The notes beneath the pieces were generated by a model. It worked only from the letters and a program-made list of their open reading frames with translations, did not search any database and was not told the origin of the DNA. The translations under genes and the position numbers were made by a program. Of a DNA stretch of 64,000 bases, positions 40,190 through 48,792 are shown piece by piece. Positions within the stretch are counted from its first letter, which is position 1, and each line of letters opens with the position of its first letter. Source of the DNA: an uncultured Collinsella sp. (GTDB lineage Bacteria > Actinomycetota > Coriobacteriia > Coriobacteriales > Coriobacteriaceae); NCBI GenBank assembly GCA_900556875.1, contig USQQ01000004.1:1-64000 (forward strand), written 5' to 3'.

Positions 40190-42682
40190 TTATAGGTAGC
40201 GACCGGTAATGCTCTTGGAGCAGGCCGTGATGTCGCCCGGCGTACCGGTGCAGACGATTTGCCCGCCCGCGTCGCCACCGCCCGGGCCCATGTCGATCAC
40301 GTAATCGGCATTGCGGATAAGATCGAGGTCATGCTCGATCACGATGACCGTGGCGCCCTTGGCAACGAGTCCGTCAAACACGCTCAGCAGTACCTGAACA
40401 TCGAGCGGATGCAGGCCGATGGTGGGCTCGTCGAACACGAATACGGCATCGTCCTGCACGCGGCCCATCTCGCTCGCAAGCTTAAGTCGCTGCGCCTCGC
40501 CGCCCGAGAGCGCCGGCGTGGGCTCGCCAAGTGTCAGGTAGCCCAGACCCAGGCCATGCAAGGTCTGCAGGCGCGCCTGAACTTTCTTGAGTCCCACTGT
40601 GGCGTCGAGGGCCTCGTCCACACTCATGTCCATGAGCTGCGGCAACGTGAGCAGACTGCCGTCCTTGCCCTCGCGATGAATATGCGAGGCTGCGTCTGCA
40701 TAACGCGAGCCGCGACATGCAGGACAGACGATCTCGACATCGGGCAAAAACTGCACGTCAAGTGATATCGAGCCCGTGCCATCGCACGTGGGGCAACGCA
40801 AAGCGCCAGTGTTGTAGCTAAAGGCACCCGCTTTATATCCTGCCGCCTTGGCCTCGGGCGTACGGGCGAAGGCGCGGCGCAGCTCATCATGGATGTCGGC
40901 ATAGGTCGCTACCGTCGAGCGTACGTTGGCGCCGATGGGCGTGGCGTCAATCAGGTTGGCGCGCGCGATGCCCTCGGCATCGACCCAACGCACGTGCCTT
41001 GGCAGGCGCTCGCCGGCCGCTTGCGCCTTGAGCGCCGGGATGAGCGTCTCGAGCACCAGTGTCGTCTTGCCCGAACCCGAAACACCCGTCACCGCGACAA
41101 GGCGGCCGCGCGGGATATCGACTTCGAGTGGTTTGACGGTATGGATGGCATCGGTCGCCATGCGGATATGGCCTAGGTCGAACAGTTCGTCGTCAGCCAC
41201 CTGCGGGCGCAGACGCTTGGGGTCCGAGCGCAAGAACGGCGCGATGCGGCTGCCCTGCGATTGTTCGACCTCGTCTACCGTACCGGCGGCGATTACATGG
41301 CCGCCGCCTGCTCCCGCAACGGGGCCCATCTCGACCAGATAGTCGGCTTCTGCCAGCACGCGCGTGTCGTGGTCGACAACAACCACGGTATTGCCGTCGA
41401 CCACCAGATCGCGCATCACGCCCACCAAGCCGTCGACATTGGCAGGATGCAAGCCGATCGAAGGCTCGTCCAGCACATACAGCACGCCCGTCGATCGGTT
41501 GCGCACCACGCGGGCAAGCTGTACGCGCTGGCGCTCACCCGTGGAGAGCGTGGCGCCGGCGCGCTCGAGCGAAAGGTAATCGAGGCCCAGGTCGACCAGG
41601 CGGCGGGCCGTGCCCAAAAACGAATCGCAGATGTCCGTCGCCATGGGCCGCATCTTGGTCGGCAAGGATGCGGGCACTCCGCGCACCCACTCAATCGCCT
41701 CGCCCAGCGTCATGGCTGCCGCCTGCGCCAGATTGATACCGCGCACCTGGGGCTGGCGCGCGGCGTCGGAAAGACGCGTACCGCCGCAATCGCGACACGG
41801 CCCCTCGCACAAAAAGCGCGCAACGCGCTTGAGCCCCTTATCGTCCTTAACCTTGGCGAGCGCATTCTCGACGGTATAGACGGCGTTGTAATAGGTAAAG
41901 TCGAGCGGCGTGGCGCCCTCGCCATTTTTGGGAACGTAGAGAATGTGCTTCTTAACTGCCGGGCCATGGAACACGATGTCGCGCTCTTGAGGCGTGAGCT
42001 GGCTAAACGGCACGTCGGTGCGCACGCCCATCTCGCCGGCCACCTGCTTCATCAGGTCCCACATCAGCGTGCCCCAGGGAAGCACCGCGCCTTCGTTGAT
42101 GGTCTTTGACTCGTCGGGCACCAGGCTCGCCTCGTCCACCTCGCGCATGACGCCGGTGCCTCCGCAGGTAGGACACGCGCCGCCACTGTTAAAGGCAAGG
42201 TCCTCGGCCCCCGGCGCATAGAACTCGCGGCCGCATGCGGGGCACGCGAGCGACAGGCCCGCGGCCACGTTAAGGCTCGGCTCCACACGCGCCCCGCAAT
42301 GCGGGCACACGTGATGGGCGCAGCGGCTAAAGAGCAGACGCAGACTGTTGTTGAGCTCGGTCATGGTGCCAAAAGTCGAGCGCACGCCCGGTACACTGGG
42401 GCGCTGATGCAATGCGAGTGCCGCCGGCACGTGCAGCACCTCGTCCACCTGAGCGTGCTCTGCCTGCGTCAGCCGACGGCGGGTATAGGTGCTGAGCGCC
42501 TCCAGGTAACGGCGCGAGCCCTCGGCATACAAAACACCCAGCGCCAGCGAGCTCTTGCCCGAGCCCGACACGCCGGCAATACCCACCAGCTTTCCCAGCG
42601 GAATATCGATATCGATGTCCTTAAGGTTATGGACACGCGCGCCACGCACCTCGATAGCGCTTGGTTGTTGCGACACCGCCAT
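40190..42682 (-). CDS. UvrA-like ABC ATPase (UvrA2 type)
   Basis: The 830-aa protein has two ATP-binding halves: Walker A GVSGSGKSSLALG and GVSGSGKTTLVLE, signature motifs LSTGERQRVQLARV and LSGGEAQRLKLASE, and Walker B DEPSIGLHP and DEPTIGLHP. Zinc-finger pairs CPHC, CPAC, CPTC and CRDC are present. It is about 110 aa shorter than housekeeping UvrA and seems to lack most of the UvrB-binding region, as in UvrA2/drug-resistance paralogues. Role: binding damaged DNA or expelling intercalating drugs. Start ATG at 42682 (GGGGAG upstream) or GTG six bases on. Confidence 0.88.
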   Translation of the reverse strand: MAVSQQPSAIEVRGARVHNLKDIDIDIPLGKLVGIAGVSGSGKSSLALGVLYAEGSRRYLEALSTYTRRRLTQAEHAQVDEVLHVPAALALHQRPSVPGVRSTFGTMTELNNSLRLLFSRCAHHVCPHCGARVEPSLNVAAGLSLACPACGREFYAPGAEDLAFNSGGACPTCGGTGVMREVDEASLVPDESKTINEGAVLPWGTLMWDLMKQVAGEMGVRTDVPFSQLTPQERDIVFHGPAVKKHILYVPKNGEGATPLDFTYYNAVYTVENALAKVKDDKGLKRVARFLCEGPCRDCGGTRLSDAARQPQVRGINLAQAAAMTLGEAIEWVRGVPASLPTKMRPMATDICDSFLGTARRLVDLGLDYLSLERAGATLSTGERQRVQLARVVRNRSTGVLYVLDEPSIGLHPANVDGLVGVMRDLVVDGNTVVVVDHDTRVLAEADYLVEMGPVAGAGGGHVIAAGTVDEVEQSQGSRIAPFLRSDPKRLRPQVADDELFDLGHIRMATDAIHTVKPLEVDIPRGRLVAVTGVSGSGKTTLVLETLIPALKAQAAGERLPRHVRWVDAEGIARANLIDATPIGANVRSTVATYADIHDELRRAFARTPEAKAAGYKAGAFSYNTGALRCPTCDGTGSISLDVQFLPDVEIVCPACRGSRYADAASHIHREGKDGSLLTLPQLMDMSVDEALDATVGLKKVQARLQTLHGLGLGYLTLGEPTPALSGGEAQRLKLASEMGRVQDDAVFVFDEPTIGLHPLDVQVLLSVFDGLVAKGATVIVIEHDLDLIRNADYVIDMGPGGGDAGGQIVCTGTPGDITACSKSITGRYL

Positions 42683-42703
42683 CGCTCCCCTTCCTGTTGA
42701 TCG

Positions 42704-42736
42704 AATGTGACAAAGGGACAGTCCCTTTGTCACATT
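42704..42736. repeat. GGGAC palindrome P3, overlapping the ATPase-2 stop
   Basis: AATGTGACAAAGGGAC (42704-42719) and its complement (42721-42736). The TGA of the gene at 42730-43842 is inside it. It lies just upstream of the UvrA-like start, in the leader of that gene. Confidence 0.95.
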
Positions 42737-43842
42737 AAAACGCAATCGCGAATGTACTTGCTCAGCATGGGCACGGTAAACCGGACGAGACCGTATCCGG
42801 CAGCCTCGATGACGCGCTCGCGAATCAGGCTTGCGCGATATTTACTCGCCCAGCTCTGGGTACGGTCGCAGCGCTCAATGATATCCGCCATGCGCGTCGG
42901 CTTGTCCTCGTCAACCGCCATGGCCTCGATAAAGAGACGCTGTGGGGTGCGCAGTCCGTAATACAGAGGCGCGTCAACCGCTTCGTAGAACTCGGAGACG
43001 GCATCCGCATGGCCATCCTCGACATCGCGCCTTTCAATGACTTGCGAGCCACGCCGGACAGCAGACCGCCACATGAAATATCCCACCAGCTGAACCATAT
43101 AGGGATGCCCCATGCTCTTGTGCGCTGCAAGGTCCGCCGTTCCCGCATCAACGCAAAGACCGGCACACTCGACCGTCTGGATATACGAATCGCGCACCTG
43201 GGGCAAAGAAATCGTCCCCAACGTACGCTGCTGGGCACGTCGCAAAAACGTCACGCTCGGCTCTTCGAGCAGATCGTCAACCATGCTGGGCAAGCCGGCA
43301 AAGACCAGCGCAAGACCGCGCTGGTCGCTATCGGGCAAGCCCGTGGCATCCTGATCTCCCAGCACCTGCTGATAAAGAACGGCAAGGGCCGCCAGCTCCT
43401 CAATAGACGCCGATTGCGCCTCGTCAATCGCAAACAGGATGCCCTTACTTGGACCGAGTTTCTTGAGACGTTCGTTGACCAGCCCTCGCAACGTCTCGCC
43501 TTTTGCCCGCGCCGCCTCGACCGACATCCGGCCAAACGACGGGCCGAACTCCATCGACGTCACAACGGGCTTATTCGAGCGGAGTGCGTCGGCCAAGCGG
43601 TCGCATAAACCAAGCGAAGCGGAATCGGAGACAACCGCCCATCCGCGCTCACTGGCCAGACGTTGCAGCTCCCGCAGGAGAACTGTTTTGCCACAGCCGC
43701 GGTTTCCTGTAATGAGCATGAGCCTGCCCGGCGCCCCGGCGCCGTTATCGAGCCCTTCCTCAAAATCTTCGATGACCGACTCGCGACCGATGAGTAGCGG
43801 AGGCCGCTTACCAGCCGTTGGCTTAAAGGGATTTGGATTCAT
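42730..43842 (-). CDS. AAA ATPase with C-terminal winged helix, member 2
   Basis: The 370-aa protein is a paralogue of the ATPase at 39047: Walker A GNRGCGKTVL, Walker B ILFAIDEAQS, FLRRAQQRTLGTI and a C-terminal winged helix ending SKYIRDCVLM. Its opening (NPNPFKPTAGKRPPLLIGRE) also matches the family. GAGGAGG precedes the ATG at 43842. The stop codon TGA and the final Met are palindrome P3 sequence. Three 10-bp direct repeats lie upstream, suggesting autoregulation. Confidence 0.75.
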   Translation of the reverse strand: MNPNPFKPTAGKRPPLLIGRESVIEDFEEGLDNGAGAPGRLMLITGNRGCGKTVLLRELQRLASERGWAVVSDSASLGLCDRLADALRSNKPVVTSMEFGPSFGRMSVEAARAKGETLRGLVNERLKKLGPSKGILFAIDEAQSASIEELAALAVLYQQVLGDQDATGLPDSDQRGLALVFAGLPSMVDDLLEEPSVTFLRRAQQRTLGTISLPQVRDSYIQTVECAGLCVDAGTADLAAHKSMGHPYMVQLVGYFMWRSAVRRGSQVIERRDVEDGHADAVSEFYEAVDAPLYYGLRTPQRLFIEAMAVDEDKPTRMADIIERCDRTQSWASKYRASLIRERVIEAAGYGLVRFTVPMLSKYIRDCVLM

Positions 43843-43877
43843 GTCGGCCTCCTCGAATTGGCAAAGGCTGGTAATAG

Positions 43878-43907
43878 TTATACCAACTTATACCGAGTTA
43901 CACCAAC
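43878..43907 (-). promoter_or_regulatory. Three 10-bp direct repeats upstream of ATPase 2
   Basis: On the plus strand TTATACCAAC, TTATACCGAG and TTACACCAAC follow one another with no gaps, so three sites lie on one DNA face about one helical turn apart. The TATAA within them could be the -10 box; they look like operator iterons. Confidence 0.5.
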
Positions 43908-43910
43908 TGA

Positions 43911-43941
43911 ATGTGACAAAGGGACTGTCCCTTTGTCACAT
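43911..43941. repeat. GGGAC palindrome P4, overlapping the TetM-like stop
   Basis: ATGTGACAAAGGGAC (43911-43925) and its complement (43927-43941). The TGA of the gene at 43936-45939 is inside it, and its protein ends His-Met. Confidence 0.95.
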
Positions 43942-45939
43942 GTGGCCGAAAAACTCGGCGTCGGCGGGGCGATAGGGGCGGAAGGTGGCGGGATCGATCT
44001 TTACGTGTGCCGCGGCGGGCACGTCGTACCATTTGACCGTATAGCCGGCGCCGTGGGCGCAAAAGACCGAATCGGGCGTGTTGGGCAGATCGGCCTCGGG
44101 CTCATAGGCGGCCGCCTCGATGACGCGCTCGGCATCATGGCAAGCCGCATAACCGGCGAACTCAAGGTACAAATGCCCGCGGCCGCTCGTGTAGGCAGCC
44201 ACCTCCAGCGCGTAATCCTGCACCTCGGATACCGGCACGCGACCCACAAGCTTCGCCCGGTCGGCCGCCATCGCCGGCGGCTCGTACTCGGCGCCCATGC
44301 GCGTGACATCCGAAAGCGCCCGGCCCACGCAATCTCCCGGCACCTCGAGCTCAAAGTGGTACCACGGCTCCAACAGCACCGCCGCACCCGCCTCGCGTGC
44401 CCGCATCAAACCCTGACGAATCGCGCGGTACGTGGCCTGACGAAAATCACCGCCCTCGGTGTGTTTGGCATGTGCACGGCCACCCGTAAGCGTGATGCGC
44501 ACATCGGTGATGGGCGAGCCGGTCAACACGCCCAGGTGATCGCGCTCCATGGCGTTGGTGAGTGCCAAACGCTGCCAGTTCAGATCGAGCTCGTCGGTCG
44601 AGGTCACGGTGCCAAACTGCACGCCCGAACCCGCTGGCAGCGGCTCCAGGCGCAGGTGCACCTCGGCGTAATGGCGCAGCGGTTCAAAGTGGCCCACGCC
44701 CTCGACCGGCTGCGAGATAGTCTCCTTATAGAGAATGCCGCCGGGCTCAAACTCAATCGAAAGGCCAAAGCGATCGGCCAACACCCGCTGCACGACCTCG
44801 AGCTGCACGGCGCCCATCAACTGCAAGTGAATCTGCTCAAGATGCGTATTCCAGCTTACGCCGAGCATGGGGTCTTCGTCCGCCAGCTCAGTCAGCGCTT
44901 TAAACACCGCATGGACATCGTTATCGCCCGGCAGCACCGTATAGGTGAGGACCGGTGCAATGGCGGGCACATCGCACGCGGGCTCCGCACCCAAGGCATC
45001 CCCCGGGCGAACGTGCGCAAGACCCGTCACGGCACAAATACCGCCAGCGGCAACTTCCTGGGCAAGCTCGTACTTCTCTCCGTTATAGATGCGCACCTGA
45101 TCGACCTTTTGCTCCCATGCCTCGGCGCCGGAACGTCCGTCAATCATCTGTTTGGCATGCAGTGTGCCGCCGGTCACTTTAACCCAAGCCAAGCGCTCGC
45201 CACGAACACCTCGGCTGACGCGATAGACGCGCGCGGCGAACTCCGGGGCCCACGCCTGTTCACGCATCAGCGTGCACATGCTATCCAGCAGCTCGCCCAC
45301 GCCCTGGTCCTTGAGCGCCGAGCCGGCAAAGCAGGGAAAGAGCTTGCGCTCGACAACCATGCGCGACAGCGTTGCGACAGAAAGCTCGCCCGTCTCAAGA
45401 AACTCATCGAGCGCCGCCTCGTCCAACGCAGCAGCGTCCTCCTGAACGGCACCACCCGCCAACAGTTCGTTGGCATCCAGACAGCCCTCGGAAAGACGCC
45501 GCCCAAGCTGTGTCAGCAAAACATCGCGGCCAGGATTCTCCAAATCGATCTTGTTGATGAAGATGAACGTCGGGATGTCATAACGTGCAAGCAGGCGCCA
45601 CAGGGTTTCGGTGTGCCCCTGCACGCCATCGTTGGCGCCCACAACCAAAATCGCGTAGTCGAGCGCGCGCAATGTGCGCTCTGCCTCGGCCGAAAAATCC
45701 ACGTGACCGGGGGCGTCCACAAGCATGACGTGGGTATCTCCGTGGTCGAGCACGGCCTGCGACGAGAAAATCGTGATGCCGCGCTCGCGTTCGATAGCGC
45801 TGGTATCCAGGTGCGAGTCGCCGTCGTCCACACGGCCGCGCTTGCGAATGCGACCTGCGTTGAACAGCATGGCCTCGGCCAGCGTAGTCTTGCCGGCATC
45901 GACATGCGCCAAGATCCCAACGACCGCTTGCTTCGACAT
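43936..45939 (-). CDS. TetM/EF-G-like translational GTPase
   Basis: The 667-aa protein has G1 AHVDAGKTTL, G3 DAPGHVDF and G4 NKID, followed by EF-G domains II-V. It belongs to the group of EF-G-like factors that includes ribosomal protection proteins Tet(M)/Tet(O). Whether it confers tetracycline resistance cannot be told; housekeeping-like relatives of this length occur in many gut anaerobes. AGAGGAG precedes the ATG at 45939, and a long GC-rich leader of about 300 bases lies upstream. Its final codons come from palindrome P4. Confidence 0.85.
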   Translation of the reverse strand: MSKQAVVGILAHVDAGKTTLAEAMLFNAGRIRKRGRVDDGDSHLDTSAIERERGITIFSSQAVLDHGDTHVMLVDAPGHVDFSAEAERTLRALDYAILVVGANDGVQGHTETLWRLLARYDIPTFIFINKIDLENPGRDVLLTQLGRRLSEGCLDANELLAGGAVQEDAAALDEAALDEFLETGELSVATLSRMVVERKLFPCFAGSALKDQGVGELLDSMCTLMREQAWAPEFAARVYRVSRGVRGERLAWVKVTGGTLHAKQMIDGRSGAEAWEQKVDQVRIYNGEKYELAQEVAAGGICAVTGLAHVRPGDALGAEPACDVPAIAPVLTYTVLPGDNDVHAVFKALTELADEDPMLGVSWNTHLEQIHLQLMGAVQLEVVQRVLADRFGLSIEFEPGGILYKETISQPVEGVGHFEPLRHYAEVHLRLEPLPAGSGVQFGTVTSTDELDLNWQRLALTNAMERDHLGVLTGSPITDVRITLTGGRAHAKHTEGGDFRQATYRAIRQGLMRAREAGAAVLLEPWYHFELEVPGDCVGRALSDVTRMGAEYEPPAMAADRAKLVGRVPVSEVQDYALEVAAYTSGRGHLYLEFAGYAACHDAERVIEAAAYEPEADLPNTPDSVFCAHGAGYTVKWYDVPAAAHVKIDPATFRPYRPADAEFFGHM

Positions 45940-46245
45940 GGCTCTCCTCTTATTGCAAGCCCATCGCACGTGGCAACGGGCACCCTCGTTCCACACTGGA
46001 TGATACAATTTACGGGCCGGCGGGCGAAGCGGGCCCTATCCCCCGACCGAGCTCATCGCCCCGCGTTGCCGCGCGGCGATTTTCGTAGGTTCGCGCCTTG
46101 CGAAAGCCGGCACCTCCCCTTTTTGTCTGCCCGGGTTCATCTGGGGCGGTAACAATGCGAGTCCCACAACGACGCGTTTTACCAAAAATGGCCCCACTCG
46201 GGGCCATTTTTTATTTGAGCTGGGTGATGATACGTGCCTTGGCTC
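45940..46245 (-). other. Long structured leader of the TetM-like gene; no ORF recognised
   Basis: This gene-free stretch is very GC-rich, with several strong stem candidates (GCCGGC at about 46019 and 46102, and GGCCCC/GGGGCC). Minus-strand reading gives the leader of the TetM-like gene. A TACAAT box at about 46002 and a terminator at 46185-46215 could also bound a plus-strand RNA. I found no match to TPP, T-box, SRP or RNase P motifs. Attenuation by translation or antibiotics is possible but not shown. Confidence 0.35.
46185..46215. terminator. Bidirectional terminator
   Basis: AAAATGGCCCC (46185-46195) and GGGGCCATTTT (46200-46210), A-run on one side and TTTTTTATTT on the other. It serves the acetyltransferase gene and any plus-strand RNA from the TetM-like leader. 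Confidence 0.88.
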
Positions 46246-46734
46246 CTACGCCTCGCGCAGCCAATCAAACGCGACACGCGCCGTGCCGTCGGACACATAG
46301 ACGATACCGACACGCTCGAACCCCGCCTTGGCGATGGCGCCCTGCATGGGCAAGTTGTCCTCGTGCGTGTCAATACGCAGATGGTCGGCGCATTCCTTGG
46401 CAAAGGCAAACATCGCCGCCGCGATACCGTGCACGGTGCCGTCGGATGCCACGCGATGCAGCACGGCATACGGAGTGTCGCTGCGCCATTGACCGTCCTC
46501 AATCACGTCATAGCACTCGTCCGGACCCGGTAAAAAGGCAAACGTCGCCACCACGCGGCCGTCGACTTCGCACACGTAACTGCCACCAGCGGCAATATCG
46601 GCAGCCAGCTGCTCGGCCGAAGGCGTGCCCTCGGGCCACTGCGTGGCGTTGCCATGCGCGCGCATAAAGGCGCGGGCCGCGTCATAGATAGCCATGACGG
46701 CGGGAATGTCGGTATCGAGGGTTTTTCTGATCAT
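46246..46734 (-). CDS. GNAT-family N-acetyltransferase
   Basis: The 162-aa protein has the GNAT layout: DIPAVMAIYDAARAFMRAHG at the start, VVATFAFLPGPDE, the acetyl-CoA-binding strand-loop HRVASDGTVHGIAAAMFAFA and THEDNLPMQGAIAKAGFERV at the end. The acetylated substrate is unknown. ATG at 46734 is used rather than the GTG three bases upstream; only a weak AGGTCG lies before it. Confidence 0.8.
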   Translation of the reverse strand: MIRKTLDTDIPAVMAIYDAARAFMRAHGNATQWPEGTPSAEQLAADIAAGGSYVCEVDGRVVATFAFLPGPDECYDVIEDGQWRSDTPYAVLHRVASDGTVHGIAAAMFAFAKECADHLRIDTHEDNLPMQGAIAKAGFERVGIVYVSDGTARVAFDWLREA

Positions 46735-46810
46735 CACGCGGCGACCTCACGTTTATTGGTATCACTTTGATTGAGCAATCATACCAGCGTTTGGAAAGGG
46801 CAAGGAGCGG

Positions 46811-47107
46811 ATGGGAAGCAAAAAGCGAGCCGCCTGGTCAAAGGCCAAAAGCGAGTTTTTGGGCGCTGCCACCGGCGGCGATATGAGCGACCTGTTTGCG
46901 CGCGAGGACGAGCGCCGCGACGCCCTGGACGCCGAGCGCGATGAGGCTTGGCGCTATAAGTCGTGCGAGCGCAAAAACCGGTACGACACACGCGCCGAGG
47001 CCGAGGCCGTTATGGCCGACTGCGAAAACCGCGGGCGGCGTGGTTTAGCCTGCTACAAATGCGAATACTGTGGCGGGTGGCATCTGACGTCGCACCCTTG
47101 GAAATAG
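46811..47107 (+). CDS. Small hypothetical protein with Cys-rich C-terminus
   Basis: The 98-aa protein is mostly charged and helical, with a C-terminal YKCEYCGGWHLTSHP segment that holds two closely spaced Cys and two His, a probable metal knuckle. Similar short tails occur in phage- and actinobacterial proteins of unknown function. AAGGAG precedes the ATG. Its upstream neighbour is divergent and the downstream rsmJ-like gene convergent, so it stands alone. Confidence 0.65.
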   Translation: MGSKKRAAWSKAKSEFLGAATGGDMSDLFAREDERRDALDAERDEAWRYKSCERKNRYDTRAEAEAVMADCENRGRRGLACYKCEYCGGWHLTSHPWK

Positions 47108-47155
47108 ACCCCGCATCGGCACGGTGTTGACGGAGCGCCAACCATCGCACGCAAG

Positions 47156-47860
47156 CTACGGGCGCGGCGGCACCAAAACATCGTAGCGAACGGCCTTGCC
47201 CGCAAGTTGATAGCTCGGCTTAACGCCGGCAAGCAGCGGCCCCTTCACCGGCCGCTTGATAACGACCTTGCGCGGGCGCACCGCAAGCGCAGCTTCGACC
47301 AGCGACTCCTCATCGGCGCACGGCTGTTCCAGATGGTGCAAGAGTTGGAACTTCTTTTTCACCGCCGCGCTCTTGGTGCGCCCGGGAAACATGGGGTCCA
47401 GATACACCACGTCGGGAGCGGTGAGCTCGCCCTGCCCGATCAGCTCAGCTGTATGGCGAAGGCCGGCAATGCTGTCCTCGCCCGCATGTAAGCGCATGCG
47501 CGCCACGGCTGTCGCAAGCGCCGGATCATCTGCCGCGCGATCCAAAGCATCCTTGAGGAGCGCCGCGATCACGCAATCCTGCTCATACAAATCGACCGCA
47601 AAACCCGCGGCAGCCAGCAGCAGCGAATCCTCGCCAAAGCCTGCCGTGGCGTCAATCGCCCATGGGCGCTCGACGCCCTTTGTGCGCGCAACCTTTACCA
47701 GCAGCTCTTGCTGCAGACGACCCTGCTTGAGCCGCGGAAGCATGCGGCCAAAATCGGCACGCAGCTCCATCGTGCCATCGGTGAGCGTGAGGCCCTCGGA
47801 CGTCCGCACGAGCTCGAGCCCAGCAGCCCGAGCAACAGAAAAGGGATCGACGACGCCCAT
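47156..47860 (-). CDS. rsmJ: 16S rRNA (guanine-1516-N2)-methyltransferase RsmJ
   Basis: The 234-aa protein has a SAM-binding loop AIDATAGFGEDSLLLAAAG and the RsmJ/YhiQ catalytic motif VVYLDPMFPGRTKSAAVKKK. It should methylate G1516 in the 16S rRNA 3' region. AAGGAG precedes the ATG at 47860; the longer frame adds two residues. A tiny membrane peptide gene lies 64 bases upstream on the same strand. Confidence 0.9.
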   Translation of the reverse strand: MGVVDPFSVARAAGLELVRTSEGLTLTDGTMELRADFGRMLPRLKQGRLQQELLVKVARTKGVERPWAIDATAGFGEDSLLLAAAGFAVDLYEQDCVIAALLKDALDRAADDPALATAVARMRLHAGEDSIAGLRHTAELIGQGELTAPDVVYLDPMFPGRTKSAAVKKKFQLLHHLEQPCADEESLVEAALAVRPRKVVIKRPVKGPLLAGVKPSYQLAGKAVRYDVLVPPRP

Positions 47861-47923
47861 GGACACTCCTTAGCAAACAAAACGAATACGTGAGCGCCAC
47901 CTCAGTTGGCACCCAACCGTCCG

Positions 47924-48016
47924 CTATTGTCCCACACGCGACATGGTCCACAGCATCCCAATGCAAAGCACCGCCATCAATCCCGTGCACACGGCAGCGA
48001 TCACGGAATCGCCCAT
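47924..48016 (-). CDS. Tiny single-span membrane peptide
   Basis: Thirty residues: MGDSVIAAVCTGLMAVLCIG then MLWTMSRVGQ. One hydrophobic helix with a basic-polar tail, preceded by AGGAAGG three bases from the ATG. It resembles the small membrane peptides of type I loci and the one at 1462, but I see no clear antisense promoter here. It lies on the same strand upstream of rsmJ. It may be a chance ORF. Confidence 0.3.
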   Translation of the reverse strand: MGDSVIAAVCTGLMAVLCIGMLWTMSRVGQ

Positions 48017-48295
48017 ACGCCTTCCTAACGAACGCGGCTCACGCACTTGCTTGGCTCCGTACATCACGGCTCTTCCTTCGGTCCAGCTCTTACCATGGCC
48101 TCATCATCGCAGCGCCGCGCATACGCTGCCATCGATTTGGCTTACGTCCAGCTTTCCTTTTTGAAAGGTTGGACCGCACAGGCAAGAGTCGCTTTCAGGC
48201 GCATGCATCGCCGCGTTGAACTACAATGTGCTTCACCATATATGCCGCAACCTGGGCGCGACAGATTCACCGCGCCCGCATCGAAAGGACCAGTT

Positions 48296-48697
48296 ATGAG
48301 CGCCGCTCGCAAGACACTCAAAATCCTTGCCCTGATTTATTTTGTTCTGGGCATCGCCAGTCTCGTCATTGGAATCGCCGGCATCGCGACCGGCAAGTTC
48401 GAGTCCACCTACGGGCCGAACGCCATGCTCGCCACGGTCGTGCTTGTCGCCAAGGGCCTCATCGATCTCGCCGCAGGTGTTGCGGGCATCAAGGGCGCCA
48501 ACAAGCCCTCGCAGGTGGATGGCGCGTTTAAGCTCGGCATCGTTGCCGCACTCGCCACGATTGCGCAGGCCGTGCTCACGCTTCCCGCGTTTGGCGGCGA
48601 CGCCATCAACTATGGCGCCTTTGTCATCGTGGTCTACGACCTGTTCTTTGTTCAGCAGGCGCACGCCGTTAAGGCCGAGAACAAGGACCGCCTGTAG
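48296..48697 (+). CDS. Small four-helix membrane protein
   Basis: The 133-aa protein has four hydrophobic segments: LALIYFVLGIASLVIGIAGI, MLATVVLVAKGLIDLAAGVA, LGIVAALATIAQAVLTL and AFVIVVYDLFFVQ. I do not recognise its function. AAAGGA precedes the ATG at 48296; longer in-frame upstream extensions are not hydrophobic and lack a site. A terminator follows at 48741. Confidence 0.75.
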   Translation: MSAARKTLKILALIYFVLGIASLVIGIAGIATGKFESTYGPNAMLATVVLVAKGLIDLAAGVAGIKGANKPSQVDGAFKLGIVAALATIAQAVLTLPAFGGDAINYGAFVIVVYDLFFVQQAHAVKAENKDRL

Positions 48698-48740
48698 TCA
48701 CCTGTCCCCCCCCCACAATTCCCTGCAGCCAAGCAACTAA

Positions 48741-48776
48741 AAAGGGCCGATCGCGCAGCAACGCGGTCGGCCCTTT
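48741..48776 (+). terminator. Terminator of the small membrane-protein gene
   Basis: AAAGGGCCGATCGCG (48741-48755) pairs with CGCGGTCGGCCCTTT (48762-48776) with one G-T pair. Confidence 0.8.
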
Positions 48777-48792
48777 ACGTTTGCCCAGGTAA

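Noticed and set aside
43936..45939. Calling the TetM-like gene an acquired tetracycline-resistance gene
   Set aside because: There is no mobile element, base use is like its neighbours, and EF-G-like relatives without resistance function exist; only the family can be supported.
45940..46245. SRP RNA, RNase P RNA or tRNA in the GC-rich leader
   Set aside because: The key motifs of SRP RNA (GGAAGGAAGC region) and RNase P (GAGGAAAGTCC) are absent, and no cloverleaf with a paired T-arm can be drawn.
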